NCBI GenBank assembly: GCA_900314725.1
Contig: OMWJ01000003.1
Location: 123,392-187,391, forward strand
Reading direction: 5' to 3'
DNA: 64,000 nucleotides
DNA from: an uncultured Bacteroidales bacterium
GTDB taxonomy: Bacteria; Bacteroidota; Bacteroidia; Bacteroidales; P3
How positions within the stretch are numbered: the first letter of the stretch is position 1; each line of letters begins with the position of its first letter. Made by a program: the position numbers and the translations under genes. The notes below the pieces were generated by a model. The model did no database searches, was not told where the DNA came from, and worked only from the letters and a program-made list of their open reading frames with translations. Of this stretch, positions 8,672 to 18,546 are shown piece by piece.

Positions 8672-11283
8672 GAAAAATATCTTTAATATTAGTTTTTGTT
8701 TTTTTGAGTATTACAAGTGTGTTTTCTCAAAGAGTTATTCACGACTTAAAGAATAACCCTTTGGATATAAAAAACTTTGACCAAAGAAACTATTCTTCTA
8801 ATAAAAACGCTATATATTTTGAAGCAGACAAAGATTCTCCCAATACAGGAAGACTGATTGTTAATATTTCTACTAAAGAACAAGATGATATTAGACTATC
8901 TTGGCAAAACACTACAGCCAATAAAGTAAAAACACAATGGACTTCACGGTTGCAATACAGATTGTCTCTAAATGATGAATGGAAGGATGTAGCAGATGAA
9001 AAGGGAAGAAGTATTGTTTTTTATTCTCAATATAAGAGATATAAACAAAACTTTTCTAACATAAAACTTCCTGAAGAATGCGAAAATAAAGACTTTGTAC
9101 AAATATCTTGGCTTGTTTCCACTAACGGCAATAAAAACAACTCTCCTCAAATATTGTTTAGAAATATACTCATTCAATCTAATTATGACAAATATTTTGG
9201 AGTTGAGGCAGAAGTTAATGCCTTTGTTAATGAAATGGGAGAAGATAAAAAGGTGGAAAAGATTGTTTTTGACAATATAGCTATTCCATTTATCTATCCA
9301 GAAGTTCAGAGAATAAAGATTGAAAGTAAAAATATTAGAGATGGAATAAATTTTGAGATAAGTGGAACAGATAAAAATCAGTTTTCTGTTTCCAAGTCTT
9401 CTTTGAAAGATAAACAGGAGGGAAAATATATCTTTGTTAATTACTCTCCTAATGCAGAAGGGAAACATAAAGCTTTTTTGGATATTTCCACTGCAAAGCT
9501 AAAACAAGGAACAATACATATTCCTTTGGAAGGTTCTTGTTCAAAACATAAAGATTACAACAAGAATTTCATTCCTTCGTATGACAAGCCAAGCAAAGAG
9601 TTCTCTTATCATATTCCTGTATTTTCAAACACCGATTATCAATATAGTTTCTCTACAAAAAAACGTTCTAATGTCTATGTGTTATATAAATGGTATCGCA
9701 ATGATAAAGAACTGTTCTCGATGAATGATACTTTGAGGTCTGACTCTTATTGTGTTCCATTGAAAAGTCCAAAGGGAGCAGACGAAATAGAAATAAAGGT
9801 CTATTCTAATGAAGACTTTGTGTTAGAAAACTCCTATTTCGGATTGCCAAAGGTAAAGACAATGATTAGTTCTGGTCTTTGGTCAGATGATAATAATTGG
9901 AAAGATGGCAATGCTCCAACTATGGAAGATTTTGTTGTTATAGCCAAGAACGTACAGGCAGAAGTAGATGAAGATGTTTCTTGTACTATGCTTATTTTAG
10001 AAGATAGTGCTAATGTAGTAATAAATAATAATAAGATTTTTTATGTTGCTTCTGACATTTTCTATACTCAAAAATCTTTCTTTACAGTTTATCAATATCT
10101 GTTGCCAGAACGTTGGAACTATATCTCTTCTCCTGTCAATCAAGCACGAGCAGCTATGTTCTCTATGAAAAATGATAACAACGATTCGTGGTTTATGCAG
10201 TACAATACAGGAATAAAGAGTAAATTAGATGACTATTGGAGTGATTATATAACAGACCCTAAATTTACGTTAGTTCCAGGTAAAGGCTATGCTGTTTATA
10301 CTCATGCTCCTTTAAATGTAAAGTACGAAGGTTTATTATGTGCAAGTAGTGTAGCTGTTAGTCTGAAATCCACACCAGATGACAGATGGAACATGATAGG
10401 CAATCCTTATACAGCTCCTTTAAGCAGTAAGAAACTTTTTGATGAGTTGGAAGGTAAAATTCAAGGCAATGCTATAATGTTATTTGATAGGGAAAACAGA
10501 GTATATAATCCGTTGATAGTTGATCCAAAAGAGGAGATAACCATACCATCTTTGGAGTCTTTCTTCGTGGAAGCCTTATCCAATCCGTCAAATATTCTGT
10601 TCAAGCGTTCTCAACAATATATACCATTAACAGGAGAACAAGCACAATCTAATCATAACTACTTAAATCTTTCTGTTTCCAAGAACAAGACTTATCAGTA
10701 TGCTCTTTTGGGAATGGATAGTAATGCAAGTTATGGTTTTGATAATTATGATTGTCATAAACTGTTTGGTAACAATGAAAATATGCCAGAGATATATCTT
10801 AAAGATGAAGATGATGAATATTCCGTGAATGTATTTCCAGACTATCCTGTTTCTATAGATGTTGGTCTTTATATAGGAAATCCTTCTGATGTGGAGATAA
10901 ATATAAATAACTTGTCTGTATTACCAGAAGATGTTGTTGTTATCATGGAAGATAAAGAGAGAGGAGAGTTTTATGACTTTTGTGATAATGCTTCCCTTAA
11001 AACATTTATAGGCAGTGGTACAACGGATAGATATAGAATACATATCATTAAAGCATTATCTAATAAGAAATGCAAAAATGTTTATGTTTGGACTGATAAT
11101 GGACGTTGTTTAGTTTATTCTAAAGATGTAAATCTAAAGAAAGTCAGACTAAAATCAGATAGAAATACAAATATAAATGAAAGAGATTATACTGCTGACA
11201 AAGTATTGCAAATGACATTGAAAGCAGGAAAATATATTGACTTAAACATTAATGACAATTGGATTAATATAGATATAAAATGA
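8659..11283 (+). CDS. large exported protein of T9SS-associated type, function unknown
   Basis: An 874-residue secreted protein with a signal peptide ending VFSQ (residues about 1-23). The first 370 residues are beta-rich with no family I can name. Near residue 410 comes SGLWSDDNNWKDGNAP, the GxW-nW-P motif that opens small beta-helical segments in many Bacteroidetes surface proteins. It is followed by LPERWNYISSPVN and, about 90 residues on, DDRWNMIGNPYTAPLS, a pair of motifs often seen in T9SS-exported proteins. The C-terminus shows neither the type A nor the type B sorting motif, so if it reaches the surface the route is unclear. It overlaps the upstream gene by 13 bases and the PorE-like gene by 4 (ATGA), which indicates translational coupling and perhaps a complex. 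Confidence 0.7.
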   Translation: MELLRKISLILVFVFLSITSVFSQRVIHDLKNNPLDIKNFDQRNYSSNKNAIYFEADKDSPNTGRLIVNISTKEQDDIRLSWQNTTANKVKTQWTSRLQYRLSLNDEWKDVADEKGRSIVFYSQYKRYKQNFSNIKLPEECENKDFVQISWLVSTNGNKNNSPQILFRNILIQSNYDKYFGVEAEVNAFVNEMGEDKKVEKIVFDNIAIPFIYPEVQRIKIESKNIRDGINFEISGTDKNQFSVSKSSLKDKQEGKYIFVNYSPNAEGKHKAFLDISTAKLKQGTIHIPLEGSCSKHKDYNKNFIPSYDKPSKEFSYHIPVFSNTDYQYSFSTKKRSNVYVLYKWYRNDKELFSMNDTLRSDSYCVPLKSPKGADEIEIKVYSNEDFVLENSYFGLPKVKTMISSGLWSDDNNWKDGNAPTMEDFVVIAKNVQAEVDEDVSCTMLILEDSANVVINNNKIFYVASDIFYTQKSFFTVYQYLLPERWNYISSPVNQARAAMFSMKNDNNDSWFMQYNTGIKSKLDDYWSDYITDPKFTLVPGKGYAVYTHAPLNVKYEGLLCASSVAVSLKSTPDDRWNMIGNPYTAPLSSKKLFDELEGKIQGNAIMLFDRENRVYNPLIVDPKEEITIPSLESFFVEALSNPSNILFKRSQQYIPLTGEQAQSNHNYLNLSVSKNKTYQYALLGMDSNASYGFDNYDCHKLFGNNENMPEIYLKDEDDEYSVNVFPDYPVSIDVGLYIGNPSDVEININNLSVLPEDVVVIMEDKERGEFYDFCDNASLKTFIGSGTTDRYRIHIIKALSNKKCKNVYVWTDNGRCLVYSKDVNLKKVRLKSDRNTNINERDYTADKVLQMTLKAGKYIDLNINDNWINIDIK

Positions 11284-13640
11284 AAAGAATAGTTTTTTAC
11301 ATACTATATATAACATTACTCGGAACTATTAGTGCTTATTCTCAAGATTCTGATGTAGAGAAATTGTTAAGCAAAGGAGATTATTCTTCAGCTTTGTCTT
11401 ATATAAAGAATGCTTATCATAATGACACAGCCAACAAAGACCGTTATTATGATTTGTACCTTTATTATAAAGAAATACATAATCCTAACAATGATTATGT
11501 TTCTGCTTTATTCTACGCACAACTATATAAAGAACAGAACGAAAAGGATAAGACAATAAATCTTAATAGTTTGGCAGAAGAAACTCTTGGTGTTATCTAT
11601 CAAAAACAAGATATTGATGCTTTAAACCGTTATATAACCATAACTGATAATTATCCTCAACTGCAACAAGAAGCGACACGAATCAGAGATAGACTTGCTT
11701 TTGAAAAGACAGAGAAGAGTGAAAGTGTTGAAGAATATGAACAGTTTATAAAAAACTATCCGAATGCTATTCAAGTTGATCAGGCTCGTTCTTGGTTAAA
11801 TGAACATCTTATGAAAGATATATTGAAAAGCAACGATGCTGAAAAACTTAGAGAGTTCATTAAATCCACCAACAACGAAACTTACCGCAAACAAGCCTTA
11901 GAGCAGTTAGACAAAATAACTTTTAAACAAGTCTTGCAGGAAAACACCGTTGAAGCCTACGATAGATATATAAAAGAATTCCCTAATGGAGAATATATAG
12001 TAATGGCAAGAAACAAAAGAGAGTCTGCACAATATGATAAATATGTTAATGAAGGAACTATCAGCGATATGATATTCTTCCTTAGAAACAATTCAAAGAA
12101 TGATAAAAACTATCAACTTGTGTTTGATAAATTGAAACTATATTCTTCTATCCACTATTCTATCCCTGCTATATTGGTATTGGATAGCATAGAACATAAT
12201 GATGGAGATTTGAAGACTTTTGCTAAACGTTATGTTTCCGACCTTTCTTTGTCTTCTATTCAAAGAATAACGGATGCTTTCCCTAATTTGAAAACGGCAG
12301 ACTATATTGTTGAAGCAGAACAAAAAGCTAAAGCGATTCAAACTCTTATAAGCAAGCCTAAACTTACAGCGGAAGACTATAGGAAAAATAAGAGTCTTTT
12401 GACAAACCTGAATGCAAGACAAAGTACATTCTTGTTCAAAAGGTTTTATGAACTTAATGAGACTCTTCCTAAAAACAAGGCAATTAGTTTTAATCTTGGT
12501 TGGGATTCTCATTTTCTTGCATTCCGTCAAGCAAAAAAGATGGAACTGGATTTAGTACTTACTGAAGGTTCTGGAGGTGTTAATGAGCAAGCTATTGATG
12601 TAAAATCTTTTGGATTGGATATTGAGGCTAAAGATATTTTTGTATCAGATGATAAAAAGATAATTCTTTTCTCAAAAGCCGATTATGATGGTTACGATTC
12701 TTATCCTGATTCAGAAAATAAAGACATATACTATTCTATTTTTAAAGAAGGTAAATGGCAAAAACCTCTTCCTGTTGTATCACCTGTTAATTCTCGTTTC
12801 AACGAAACTCATCCAGTGCTTTCTGCGGATAAAAAAACTCTTTGGTTCTCTTCTGATAGAGATCTGAATTTTGGAGCCTTAGATATATATGTTTCTCATA
12901 GGGAAGATACAAAAGATTGGAATTCTTGGTCAGAGCCTATTCTTTTAGGAGAAGATATAAACACTTCTGATGATGATTTTGTACTTAAAGTAGAAGACAA
13001 TATGCTTGTTCTTACTCAAGATGAAAATACCACAGAAGAAAATTACATTTACTTAGAAGGCAATACTCAACTGAACTTTGTTTCTGGTAAAGTGAAATCA
13101 GCACACAATGATTTTAGTAATTCTAAGCTATATATATATAATAATAAAGACTTTTCTTTGATAAATATTGTTACTCCAAATGACAAAGGTTATTTTGCTT
13201 TTATACGTCCTTCTGTAAGCTATGCTCTTTATCTACAAAAGAGTAATTACTACTCTCCTATAACAGATTCAACAGACATTACACTATACTCTATAGAAGA
13301 TCTTGCAGCGAATAGTGATATAATAACCGTCAATTCATTTTTCAATCCTAAGAATCCTTTGGAACTAAGCAAACGAGGAGAAATGGAACTTCTTTTGTTA
13401 GCTAATGTTTTTAAATCTAAACCATATATTTTGAATTTGGAAGTTCATGCCAACAAAGGTTTCAAAAAAGACTCCGAGGAAGAACTTAGCGTAAAGCAGG
13501 CAGATGTTATCAGAAACTTTCTTATAAAAAAAGGAGGAGTAAATGAAGCAAGACTTATTACAAATGGTTTAGGAACAAACAAAGTTGTTCAGGGTTGGGA
13601 AGGTATGGATTGTATAGACATAAGTATTTTAGATAAATAA
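11280..13640 (+). CDS. PorE-like protein: helical repeats, beta-propeller, OmpA-like domain
   Basis: A 786-residue exported protein (signal peptide ending TISAYS). Residues about 20-330 are helical and TPR-like. A WD40/PD40-type propeller follows at about 440-600, with ILFSKADYDGYD, THPVLSADKKTLWFSSDRD and LDIYVS. Next is a small carboxypeptidase-regulatory-like beta domain (FVSGKVKS...), then a C-terminal OmpA-like domain at about 690-786. This order matches PorE of the T9SS and its relatives, which tie the secretion apparatus to peptidoglycan. Against the E. coli OmpA pattern, the Asp of GSDAYN aligns with Lys and the conserved second Arg of LSERRA is Gln (ELSVKQAD), so peptidoglycan binding is doubtful. 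No lipobox is visible. It is third in the operon, coupled by an ATGA overlap. A true PorE function is inferred, not shown. Confidence 0.75.
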   Translation: MKRIVFYILYITLLGTISAYSQDSDVEKLLSKGDYSSALSYIKNAYHNDTANKDRYYDLYLYYKEIHNPNNDYVSALFYAQLYKEQNEKDKTINLNSLAEETLGVIYQKQDIDALNRYITITDNYPQLQQEATRIRDRLAFEKTEKSESVEEYEQFIKNYPNAIQVDQARSWLNEHLMKDILKSNDAEKLREFIKSTNNETYRKQALEQLDKITFKQVLQENTVEAYDRYIKEFPNGEYIVMARNKRESAQYDKYVNEGTISDMIFFLRNNSKNDKNYQLVFDKLKLYSSIHYSIPAILVLDSIEHNDGDLKTFAKRYVSDLSLSSIQRITDAFPNLKTADYIVEAEQKAKAIQTLISKPKLTAEDYRKNKSLLTNLNARQSTFLFKRFYELNETLPKNKAISFNLGWDSHFLAFRQAKKMELDLVLTEGSGGVNEQAIDVKSFGLDIEAKDIFVSDDKKIILFSKADYDGYDSYPDSENKDIYYSIFKEGKWQKPLPVVSPVNSRFNETHPVLSADKKTLWFSSDRDLNFGALDIYVSHREDTKDWNSWSEPILLGEDINTSDDDFVLKVEDNMLVLTQDENTTEENYIYLEGNTQLNFVSGKVKSAHNDFSNSKLYIYNNKDFSLINIVTPNDKGYFAFIRPSVSYALYLQKSNYYSPITDSTDITLYSIEDLAANSDIITVNSFFNPKNPLELSKRGEMELLLLANVFKSKPYILNLEVHANKGFKKDSEEELSVKQADVIRNFLIKKGGVNEARLITNGLGTNKVVQGWEGMDCIDISILDK

Positions 13641-13663
13641 TAAATAATAAATAACAGTAAATA

Positions 13664-15325
13664 ATGATAAGTTGGTTTAAAGATATATTTCTCACTCAAA
13701 GCATTGCACAAAGCATTATTCTTATTGCTTTAACTATTGCAATAGGTTTATATCTCGGAAAATTTAAGATAAAGGGTATTTCTTTAGGAATAACATGGAT
13801 ACTCTTTGTTGGTATAATTCTTTCCCATTTTGGCTTAATTGGGGATGCAAAACTGATGAGTTTTATCAAAGACTTTGGACTTATATTATTTGTATATGCC
13901 ATAGGCTTACAAGTAGGTCCAAGTTTCTTTTCCTCTCTTAGGAAAGGAGGATTAAAGCTTAATATGTTAGCTGTGCTAATTGTGGTATTAGGTTGTTTGG
14001 TTACTCTTGTTATAGGATATGCTACTAATACTGATTTAGCGACAATGACAGGCATAATGACAGGTGCCGTAACCAATACTCCTGCTCTTGGTGCTGCACA
14101 ACAAACATTAGAGGATGCCGGACAGAACGGAAGTTTTCTTTCTTCAGCATACGCTGTCGCTTATCCATTGGCTGTGATAGGTATTATTTTCGTGCCTATG
14201 CTGGTAAAACTTATTTTCCGTATAGATACAAAAAAAGAAGAACAACAGTCTATTCAAAACAATACGACTGACAATCCTTCTTCTATGTCTATAAAGGTTA
14301 CAAACAAGGGGGTTGAAGGAAAAACGCTGCAAACTCTTCATACCATATATAAAACTCCTTTTGTAGTTTCCCGTATAAAAAGAGCAGATGGAACATTGGA
14401 AAGAGCAAATAAGGATTCCGTTCTTTATATAAATGACATTGTTCGTATGGTTACCCTAAAAGAACATGAGGAGGAAGTAACATTACTATTAGGTGAAAGA
14501 CTAAAAACAGAAGAAATCTCTTGGGATGTTGATCATGGAAGATTGGAATCAAAAAGAATAGTAGTAACAAAAAAGGAGATTCAAGGCAAGACTCTTGGAG
14601 AATTACATCTTGGAACTCTTTACAATGTAACTCTTGTAAGGGTAAAGCGTGGAGGGACTGAACTTGTTGCGAGTGCCAATCTTCAACTACAACTTGGCGA
14701 CCGAGTTGTTGTCGTTGGAAGTGAAAATAATATTCAAAGAGTTGCTAACGTTTTAGGAAATTCTCTTAAACGTTTGGAAGTTCCTAATCTTATCCCTATT
14801 TTTATGGGAATATTCTTAGGTATTATTGTTGGACTTATTCCTATTAAGTTTCCAGGCATACCTCAGCCAATTAAATTAGGTTTGGCTGGAGGCTCTCTTA
14901 TTGTTGCAATACTTATTTCTCGCTTTGGTCCTTTATACAAGGTTGTTACTTACACAACTACAAGTGCAAATATGATGATAAGAGATATAGGTATTTCGCT
15001 TTTCCTTGCCGCAGTAGGATTGACAGCAGGGGAAAACTTTGTGGAAGTTATTCTTTCTGGTGGTTATTGGTGGGTAGTATATGGTTTATTGATTACAGTT
15101 ATACCTATATTTATAGTTGCTTGCATTGCAAGAGGAGTTTTCAAACTACCTTATTATACAATAGTAGGAATGATAGCAGGTTCTCATACTGATCCTCCTG
15201 CCTTAGCCTTCGCAAACGAAAGCACTGAAACAGACATGCCTGCTGTAAGTTATGCAACAGTCTATCCTTTGACGATGTTTCTAAGAATCTTCTCTGCACA
15301 AATACTTATCTTAATATCTTTATAA
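13664..15325 (+). CDS. AspT/YidE-type transporter with two RCK_C domains
   Basis: A 553-residue inner-membrane protein. About five hydrophobic segments lie in residues 10-185. A cytosolic middle of about 200 residues holds two TrkA-C (RCK_C) ligand-binding domains, each with a basic stretch followed by LGDRVVVVGSENN-like strands. A second membrane half covers residues 375-553. The repeated motif TGAVTNTPALGAAQ in the first half and GSHTDPPALAF in the second half is the signature of the aspartate:alanine exchanger (AAE) family. The substrate is not known for the YidE group. It is 23 bases after the PorE-like gene and 11 before the acyltransferase, so it may be cotranscribed. Confidence 0.88.
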   Translation: MISWFKDIFLTQSIAQSIILIALTIAIGLYLGKFKIKGISLGITWILFVGIILSHFGLIGDAKLMSFIKDFGLILFVYAIGLQVGPSFFSSLRKGGLKLNMLAVLIVVLGCLVTLVIGYATNTDLATMTGIMTGAVTNTPALGAAQQTLEDAGQNGSFLSSAYAVAYPLAVIGIIFVPMLVKLIFRIDTKKEEQQSIQNNTTDNPSSMSIKVTNKGVEGKTLQTLHTIYKTPFVVSRIKRADGTLERANKDSVLYINDIVRMVTLKEHEEEVTLLLGERLKTEEISWDVDHGRLESKRIVVTKKEIQGKTLGELHLGTLYNVTLVRVKRGGTELVASANLQLQLGDRVVVVGSENNIQRVANVLGNSLKRLEVPNLIPIFMGIFLGIIVGLIPIKFPGIPQPIKLGLAGGSLIVAILISRFGPLYKVVTYTTTSANMMIRDIGISLFLAAVGLTAGENFVEVILSGGYWWVVYGLLITVIPIFIVACIARGVFKLPYYTIVGMIAGSHTDPPALAFANESTETDMPAVSYATVYPLTMFLRIFSAQILILISL

Positions 15326-15336
15326 ATCTTTTCTAA

Positions 15337-16290
15337 ATGACGAATAGGGAAAAGTATATACTATTAGAAAAACAAAAAGGCTTGCCAATATTTATGCAAT
15401 CTTGGTGGTTGGATATGGTGTGCAAGAACTCTTGGGATGTTTTTCTTGTAGAAGAAGATGATAACATTCTTGCTGCTTTTCCATATTATATTCATAAGAA
15501 CAAATTCTTTACTTCCATAATACCACCTGAACTTACTCCCGTTTGCGGATGTTATGTTGATTATTCTTTCTGTAATCGTATCTCAGAAAGATATTCTTTG
15601 GAGAACAGAATTACAGAAGAGTTTGCTCTGTTTATAGACTCCTTAAAACCATCTTTTTTCTCTTATACTCTAAGACCCGAAGATTTTTTCTGTATGGGCT
15701 TTCATTGGCACGAGTTTTCCAACACTGTACGTTATACCTATCGTGTAGATGTTAGTGATATTGATAACTGCTTTGAAAGTTTTGTTCCAGTAATGAGAAA
15801 AAACATACGAAGAGCCGAAAGACTGTTGCATACAGAATACGACAACTTTAACCTGACTCAAATATACAGCCTGCTAAAACAGACTTACAGCAAACAAAAT
15901 ATAGAAATACCGTATTCTTTTCTAACATTCAAGGATATTGTAAATAAGTCCATACAACAAAATCAAGGGAAACTACTGATAGCAAAAGATGAAAAGGATA
16001 ATATCAATGGAGTTCTGTTTATTGTATGGGATAATAACATTTGCTATAATCTTATTTCTGGTATTGACTTTAGGTTTGAAAAGAATAAAGTTATGGCTTA
16101 TCTTACGTGGAAAGCAATGCAATATGCTCATTCTTTAAATCTAAAGACTTTTGATATGGAAGGTTCTATGCTAAAGAATATTGAACATTATTTCCGTTTC
16201 TTTTCTGGGACAAGAACCCCATACTTAGTCATAACAAAAGAGTATTCTAAGTTATACAGTTTGCTAAGAAAAATTAAAAACTCATTCTGA
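15337..16290 (+). CDS. FemAB/GNAT-like acyltransferase (Acetyltransf_6 type)
   Basis: A 317-residue cytosolic protein resembling FemAB-like double-GNAT enzymes, which use aminoacyl-tRNA or acyl-CoA donors. Features include an N-terminal IFMQSWWLDMVCKNSWDV, an AAFPYYIHKN strand pair, the RKNIRRAERL helix and a C-terminal GNAT core. In that core GKLLIAKDEKDNINGVLF is followed by YNLISGIDFRFEKNKVMAYLTWKAM and FDMEGSMLKNIEHYFRFFSG. No signal peptide is present. Its stop overlaps the rlmH start by one base (TGATG). Substrate unknown; possibilities include cell-wall or polysaccharide acylation. The family call is good, the function open. Confidence 0.72.
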   Translation: MTNREKYILLEKQKGLPIFMQSWWLDMVCKNSWDVFLVEEDDNILAAFPYYIHKNKFFTSIIPPELTPVCGCYVDYSFCNRISERYSLENRITEEFALFIDSLKPSFFSYTLRPEDFFCMGFHWHEFSNTVRYTYRVDVSDIDNCFESFVPVMRKNIRRAERLLHTEYDNFNLTQIYSLLKQTYSKQNIEIPYSFLTFKDIVNKSIQQNQGKLLIAKDEKDNINGVLFIVWDNNICYNLISGIDFRFEKNKVMAYLTWKAMQYAHSLNLKTFDMEGSMLKNIEHYFRFFSGTRTPYLVITKEYSKLYSLLRKIKNSF

Positions 16291-16763
16291 TGAATATAAA
16301 ACTATTAGTTGTAGGGAAAACTGTCAAAGGATTTGTGTCGGAAGCAACAGAAGAATATACCAAGAGGTTAAAACATTACATCAATTTCAAGATAGAAGTT
16401 ATACAAGATGTAAAGAATGCATCCTCTCTGTCTTCCTCTCAACTAAAAGAAAAAGAAAGCGAACTTATCCTAAAACATATCTCAGAAGAGGATTACATAA
16501 TACTATTAGACGAAAAAGGGAAAGAGTTTTCAAGCAAAGAGTTTGCTTCTTTCATTCAACAAAAAATGAACCAATCCATTAAATCTTTGGTCTTTATTGT
16601 TGGTGGAGCTTTCGGTTTTGATGAGAAGATAAAACAAAAATACACTAACAAGATTTCTATATCTCGTATGACTTTTTCACATCAGATGATTAGAGTTCTT
16701 TTTATAGAACAACTCTATCGTGCTTTTACTATTTTAAAGAATGAACCTTATCACAACGAATAA
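16290..16763 (+). CDS. rlmH: 23S rRNA (pseudouridine-1915-N3)-methyltransferase
   Basis: A 157-residue SPOUT-family methyltransferase that methylates pseudouridine 1915 in helix 69 of 23S rRNA on assembled ribosomes. The family signatures are complete: IKLLVVGKT at the start, YIILLDEKGKEFSSKEFA, the SAM-binding knot LVFIVGGAFGFDE, and SRMTFSHQMIRVLFIEQLYRAF near the end, with the terminal EPYHNE. Length and order match the family exactly. It overlaps the upstream acyltransferase gene by one base and is 17 bases from pyrK, so it belongs to the same transcription unit. Confidence 0.97.
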   Translation: MNIKLLVVGKTVKGFVSEATEEYTKRLKHYINFKIEVIQDVKNASSLSSSQLKEKESELILKHISEEDYIILLDEKGKEFSSKEFASFIQQKMNQSIKSLVFIVGGAFGFDEKIKQKYTNKISISRMTFSHQMIRVLFIEQLYRAFTILKNEPYHNE

Positions 16764-16780
16764 AAATAAAAACATTATAT

Positions 16781-17539
16781 ATGAAACATTTGGAAGAATT
16801 TACTGTAGAAAACAATATATCTCTAAATAGAGATTGTTTTTTACTTGCCTTAAAAAGTCCTATAAGTCTGCAAGAAATAAAACCAGGACAGTTTGTTAAT
16901 GTTGAGGTTAAAGATGTTGCTGACCGTATTCTTAGACGCCCTATAAGCATACACGATGTGGATCTTGAGAAAAACATTCTTTATATTGTGGTTCAGAAGG
17001 TAGGAAAGGCAACTAAAAAACTTTCATCTGTCAATAAAGGAGAGCAACTTTCAATCATCTTTCCATTAGGTAACGGATTTAGCACTGAAGGAAAAAATCC
17101 TCTTTTAATAGGTGGAGGTGTAGGAACTGCTCCATTGTTGCTTTTAGCAAAAGAGTTTAGAAGAAAAGAGATTACTCCTACAATCCTTATAGGAGCAAGA
17201 ACAAATGAACAACTTTTTTTAACTAACAGATACAATGCTGTTGGTAATTTGAGTATTTCAACTGAAGATGGAAGTGTGGGAGAAAAAGGCTTAGTAACAG
17301 CAAATTCTATATTGAATAATAATTTTGATGTCGTTTATTGCTGTGGTCCTACTCCTATGATGAAAGCTGTAAGCGAGTGGGCGAAAGAAAGAAACATCAA
17401 ATGCTATGTTTCATTAGAAAACAGAATGGCTTGCGGAATAGGAGCCTGTCTGTGTTGCGTAAATGAAACCAAAGATGGTCATAATGTTTGTGTTTGCACA
17501 GAAGGACCTGTTTTCAATAGTATGGATATAAAACTTTAA
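16781..17539 (+). CDS. pyrK: dihydroorotate dehydrogenase electron-transfer subunit
   Basis: The flavin and iron-sulfur subunit of class 1B dihydroorotate dehydrogenase. It passes electrons from PyrD to NAD in pyrimidine synthesis. It has 252 residues. The FAD-binding barrel carries RRPISIHDV, the NAD-binding lobe carries LLIGGGVGTAPLLLLAKE and the CCGPTPMMKA motif, and the C-terminal 2Fe-2S cluster uses the four Cys of CGIGACLCC and the later VCVC. The intact cluster shows an NAD-dependent enzyme, usual in anaerobes. It is 9 bases before pyrD, which forms the other half of the complex. Confidence 0.95.
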   Translation: MKHLEEFTVENNISLNRDCFLLALKSPISLQEIKPGQFVNVEVKDVADRILRRPISIHDVDLEKNILYIVVQKVGKATKKLSSVNKGEQLSIIFPLGNGFSTEGKNPLLIGGGVGTAPLLLLAKEFRRKEITPTILIGARTNEQLFLTNRYNAVGNLSISTEDGSVGEKGLVTANSILNNNFDVVYCCGPTPMMKAVSEWAKERNIKCYVSLENRMACGIGACLCCVNETKDGHNVCVCTEGPVFNSMDIKL

Positions 17540-17548
17540 AACAAGATT

Positions 17549-18460
17549 ATGGAAGATAAAAGATTAAATATACAGATTGGTAATCTTAAGTTGAAGAACC
17601 CTGTAATGACGGCTTCTGGAACTTTTGGCTACGGAACAGAATACGAAGATTTCATTGATATATCTAAACTTGGCGGTATTGTTGTAAAAGGAACAACAGG
17701 AGAAAGAAGAGAAGGCAATGCTTATCCTCGTTTGGCAGAGACTCCTTATGGAATGATAAATGCAGTAGGCTTGCAGAACAAGGGAGTAGAATACTTCTGT
17801 AAAGAGATATATCCTAACATCAAAGGCAGAAACGAGAATACTATAGTAAATGTCTCTGGTTCAAGTATAGAAGAATATTGTAAGGTTGCAGGAATGATCA
17901 ACGATTTGGATGAAATACCAGCCATAGAACTAAACATATCTTGTCCTAATGTAAAAAAAGGAGGAATGGGTTTTGGTGTAGATAAGGATATGGCAAGAGA
18001 AGTTGTTCAAGAGGTTAGAAAAGTCTATAAAAAGCACCTTATTGTTAAACTTACTCCAAATGTTACCAACATAAAAGAGATAGCACAAGCGATAGAAAAA
18101 GCAGGTGCAGATTCTCTTTCTTTAATAAATACAGTCTTAGCCATGGCTGTGGATAGCGAAAAAAGAAAACCTATTGTCTCAACAATAACAGGAGGATTGT
18201 CGGGTCCAGCTATAAAACCCATAGCCTTGAGATGTGTTTGGCAAGTTGCACATAGCGTTGATATACCCGTTATAGGTATGGGAGGAATACAAAATGCAGC
18301 AGATGCAATTGAGTTCTTGCTTGTCGGAGCAAGTGCTATTGAAGTAGGAACAGCCAACTTTCTCAATCCAAGAGTTACTATTGAAATCATAGAAGGAATG
18401 TCCGACTACCTAAACCGCCACAAAATAGAAAACATCAAAGACATCATTGGTCTAATATAA
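17549..18460 (+). CDS. pyrD: dihydroorotate dehydrogenase catalytic subunit, type 1B
   Basis: Oxidises dihydroorotate to orotate with FMN in the cytosol, as a heterotetramer with PyrK. It has 303 residues, forming one TIM barrel. Landmarks are [13 protein letters not shown] near the start, [22 protein letters not shown] with the class 1 catalytic Cys, [23 protein letters not shown] and the FMN phosphate site IGMGGI followed by [11 protein letters not shown]. The Cys base (rather than Ser) and the adjacent pyrK confirm type 1B. A hairpin terminator follows 23 bases after the stop. Confidence 0.96.
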   Translation: MEDKRLNIQIGNLKLKNPVMTASGTFGYGTEYEDFIDISKLGGIVVKGTTGERREGNAYPRLAETPYGMINAVGLQNKGVEYFCKEIYPNIKGRNENTIVNVSGSSIEEYCKVAGMINDLDEIPAIELNISCPNVKKGGMGFGVDKDMAREVVQEVRKVYKKHLIVKLTPNVTNIKEIAQAIEKAGADSLSLINTVLAMAVDSEKRKPIVSTITGGLSGPAIKPIALRCVWQVAHSVDIPVIGMGGIQNAADAIEFLLVGASAIEVGTANFLNPRVTIEIIEGMSDYLNRHKIENIKDIIGLI

Positions 18461-18482
18461 AAAATTTATAACCACAAAAAAA

Positions 18483-18530
18483 GACAGGTATTTAAGTATA
18501 TATCAAAATACCTGTCCCTTTAACTTCTTT
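18483..18530. terminator. terminator between pyrD and the convergent small gene
   Basis: An 11-base perfect stem (18483-18493 with 18506-18516), a 12-base loop and a T-rich tail (CCTTTAACTTCTTTG). It ends the plus-strand pyrD operon. The A-rich sequence before the stem lets it also work for the convergent minus-strand gene. Confidence 0.8.
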
Positions 18531-18546
18531 GTTTTGAGATAATCTA

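Noticed and set aside
8968..9468. 166-codon minus-strand frame
   Set aside because: Antisense shadow of the 874-residue exported protein gene.
12138..12530. 130-codon minus-strand frame
   Set aside because: Antisense shadow of the PorE-like gene.
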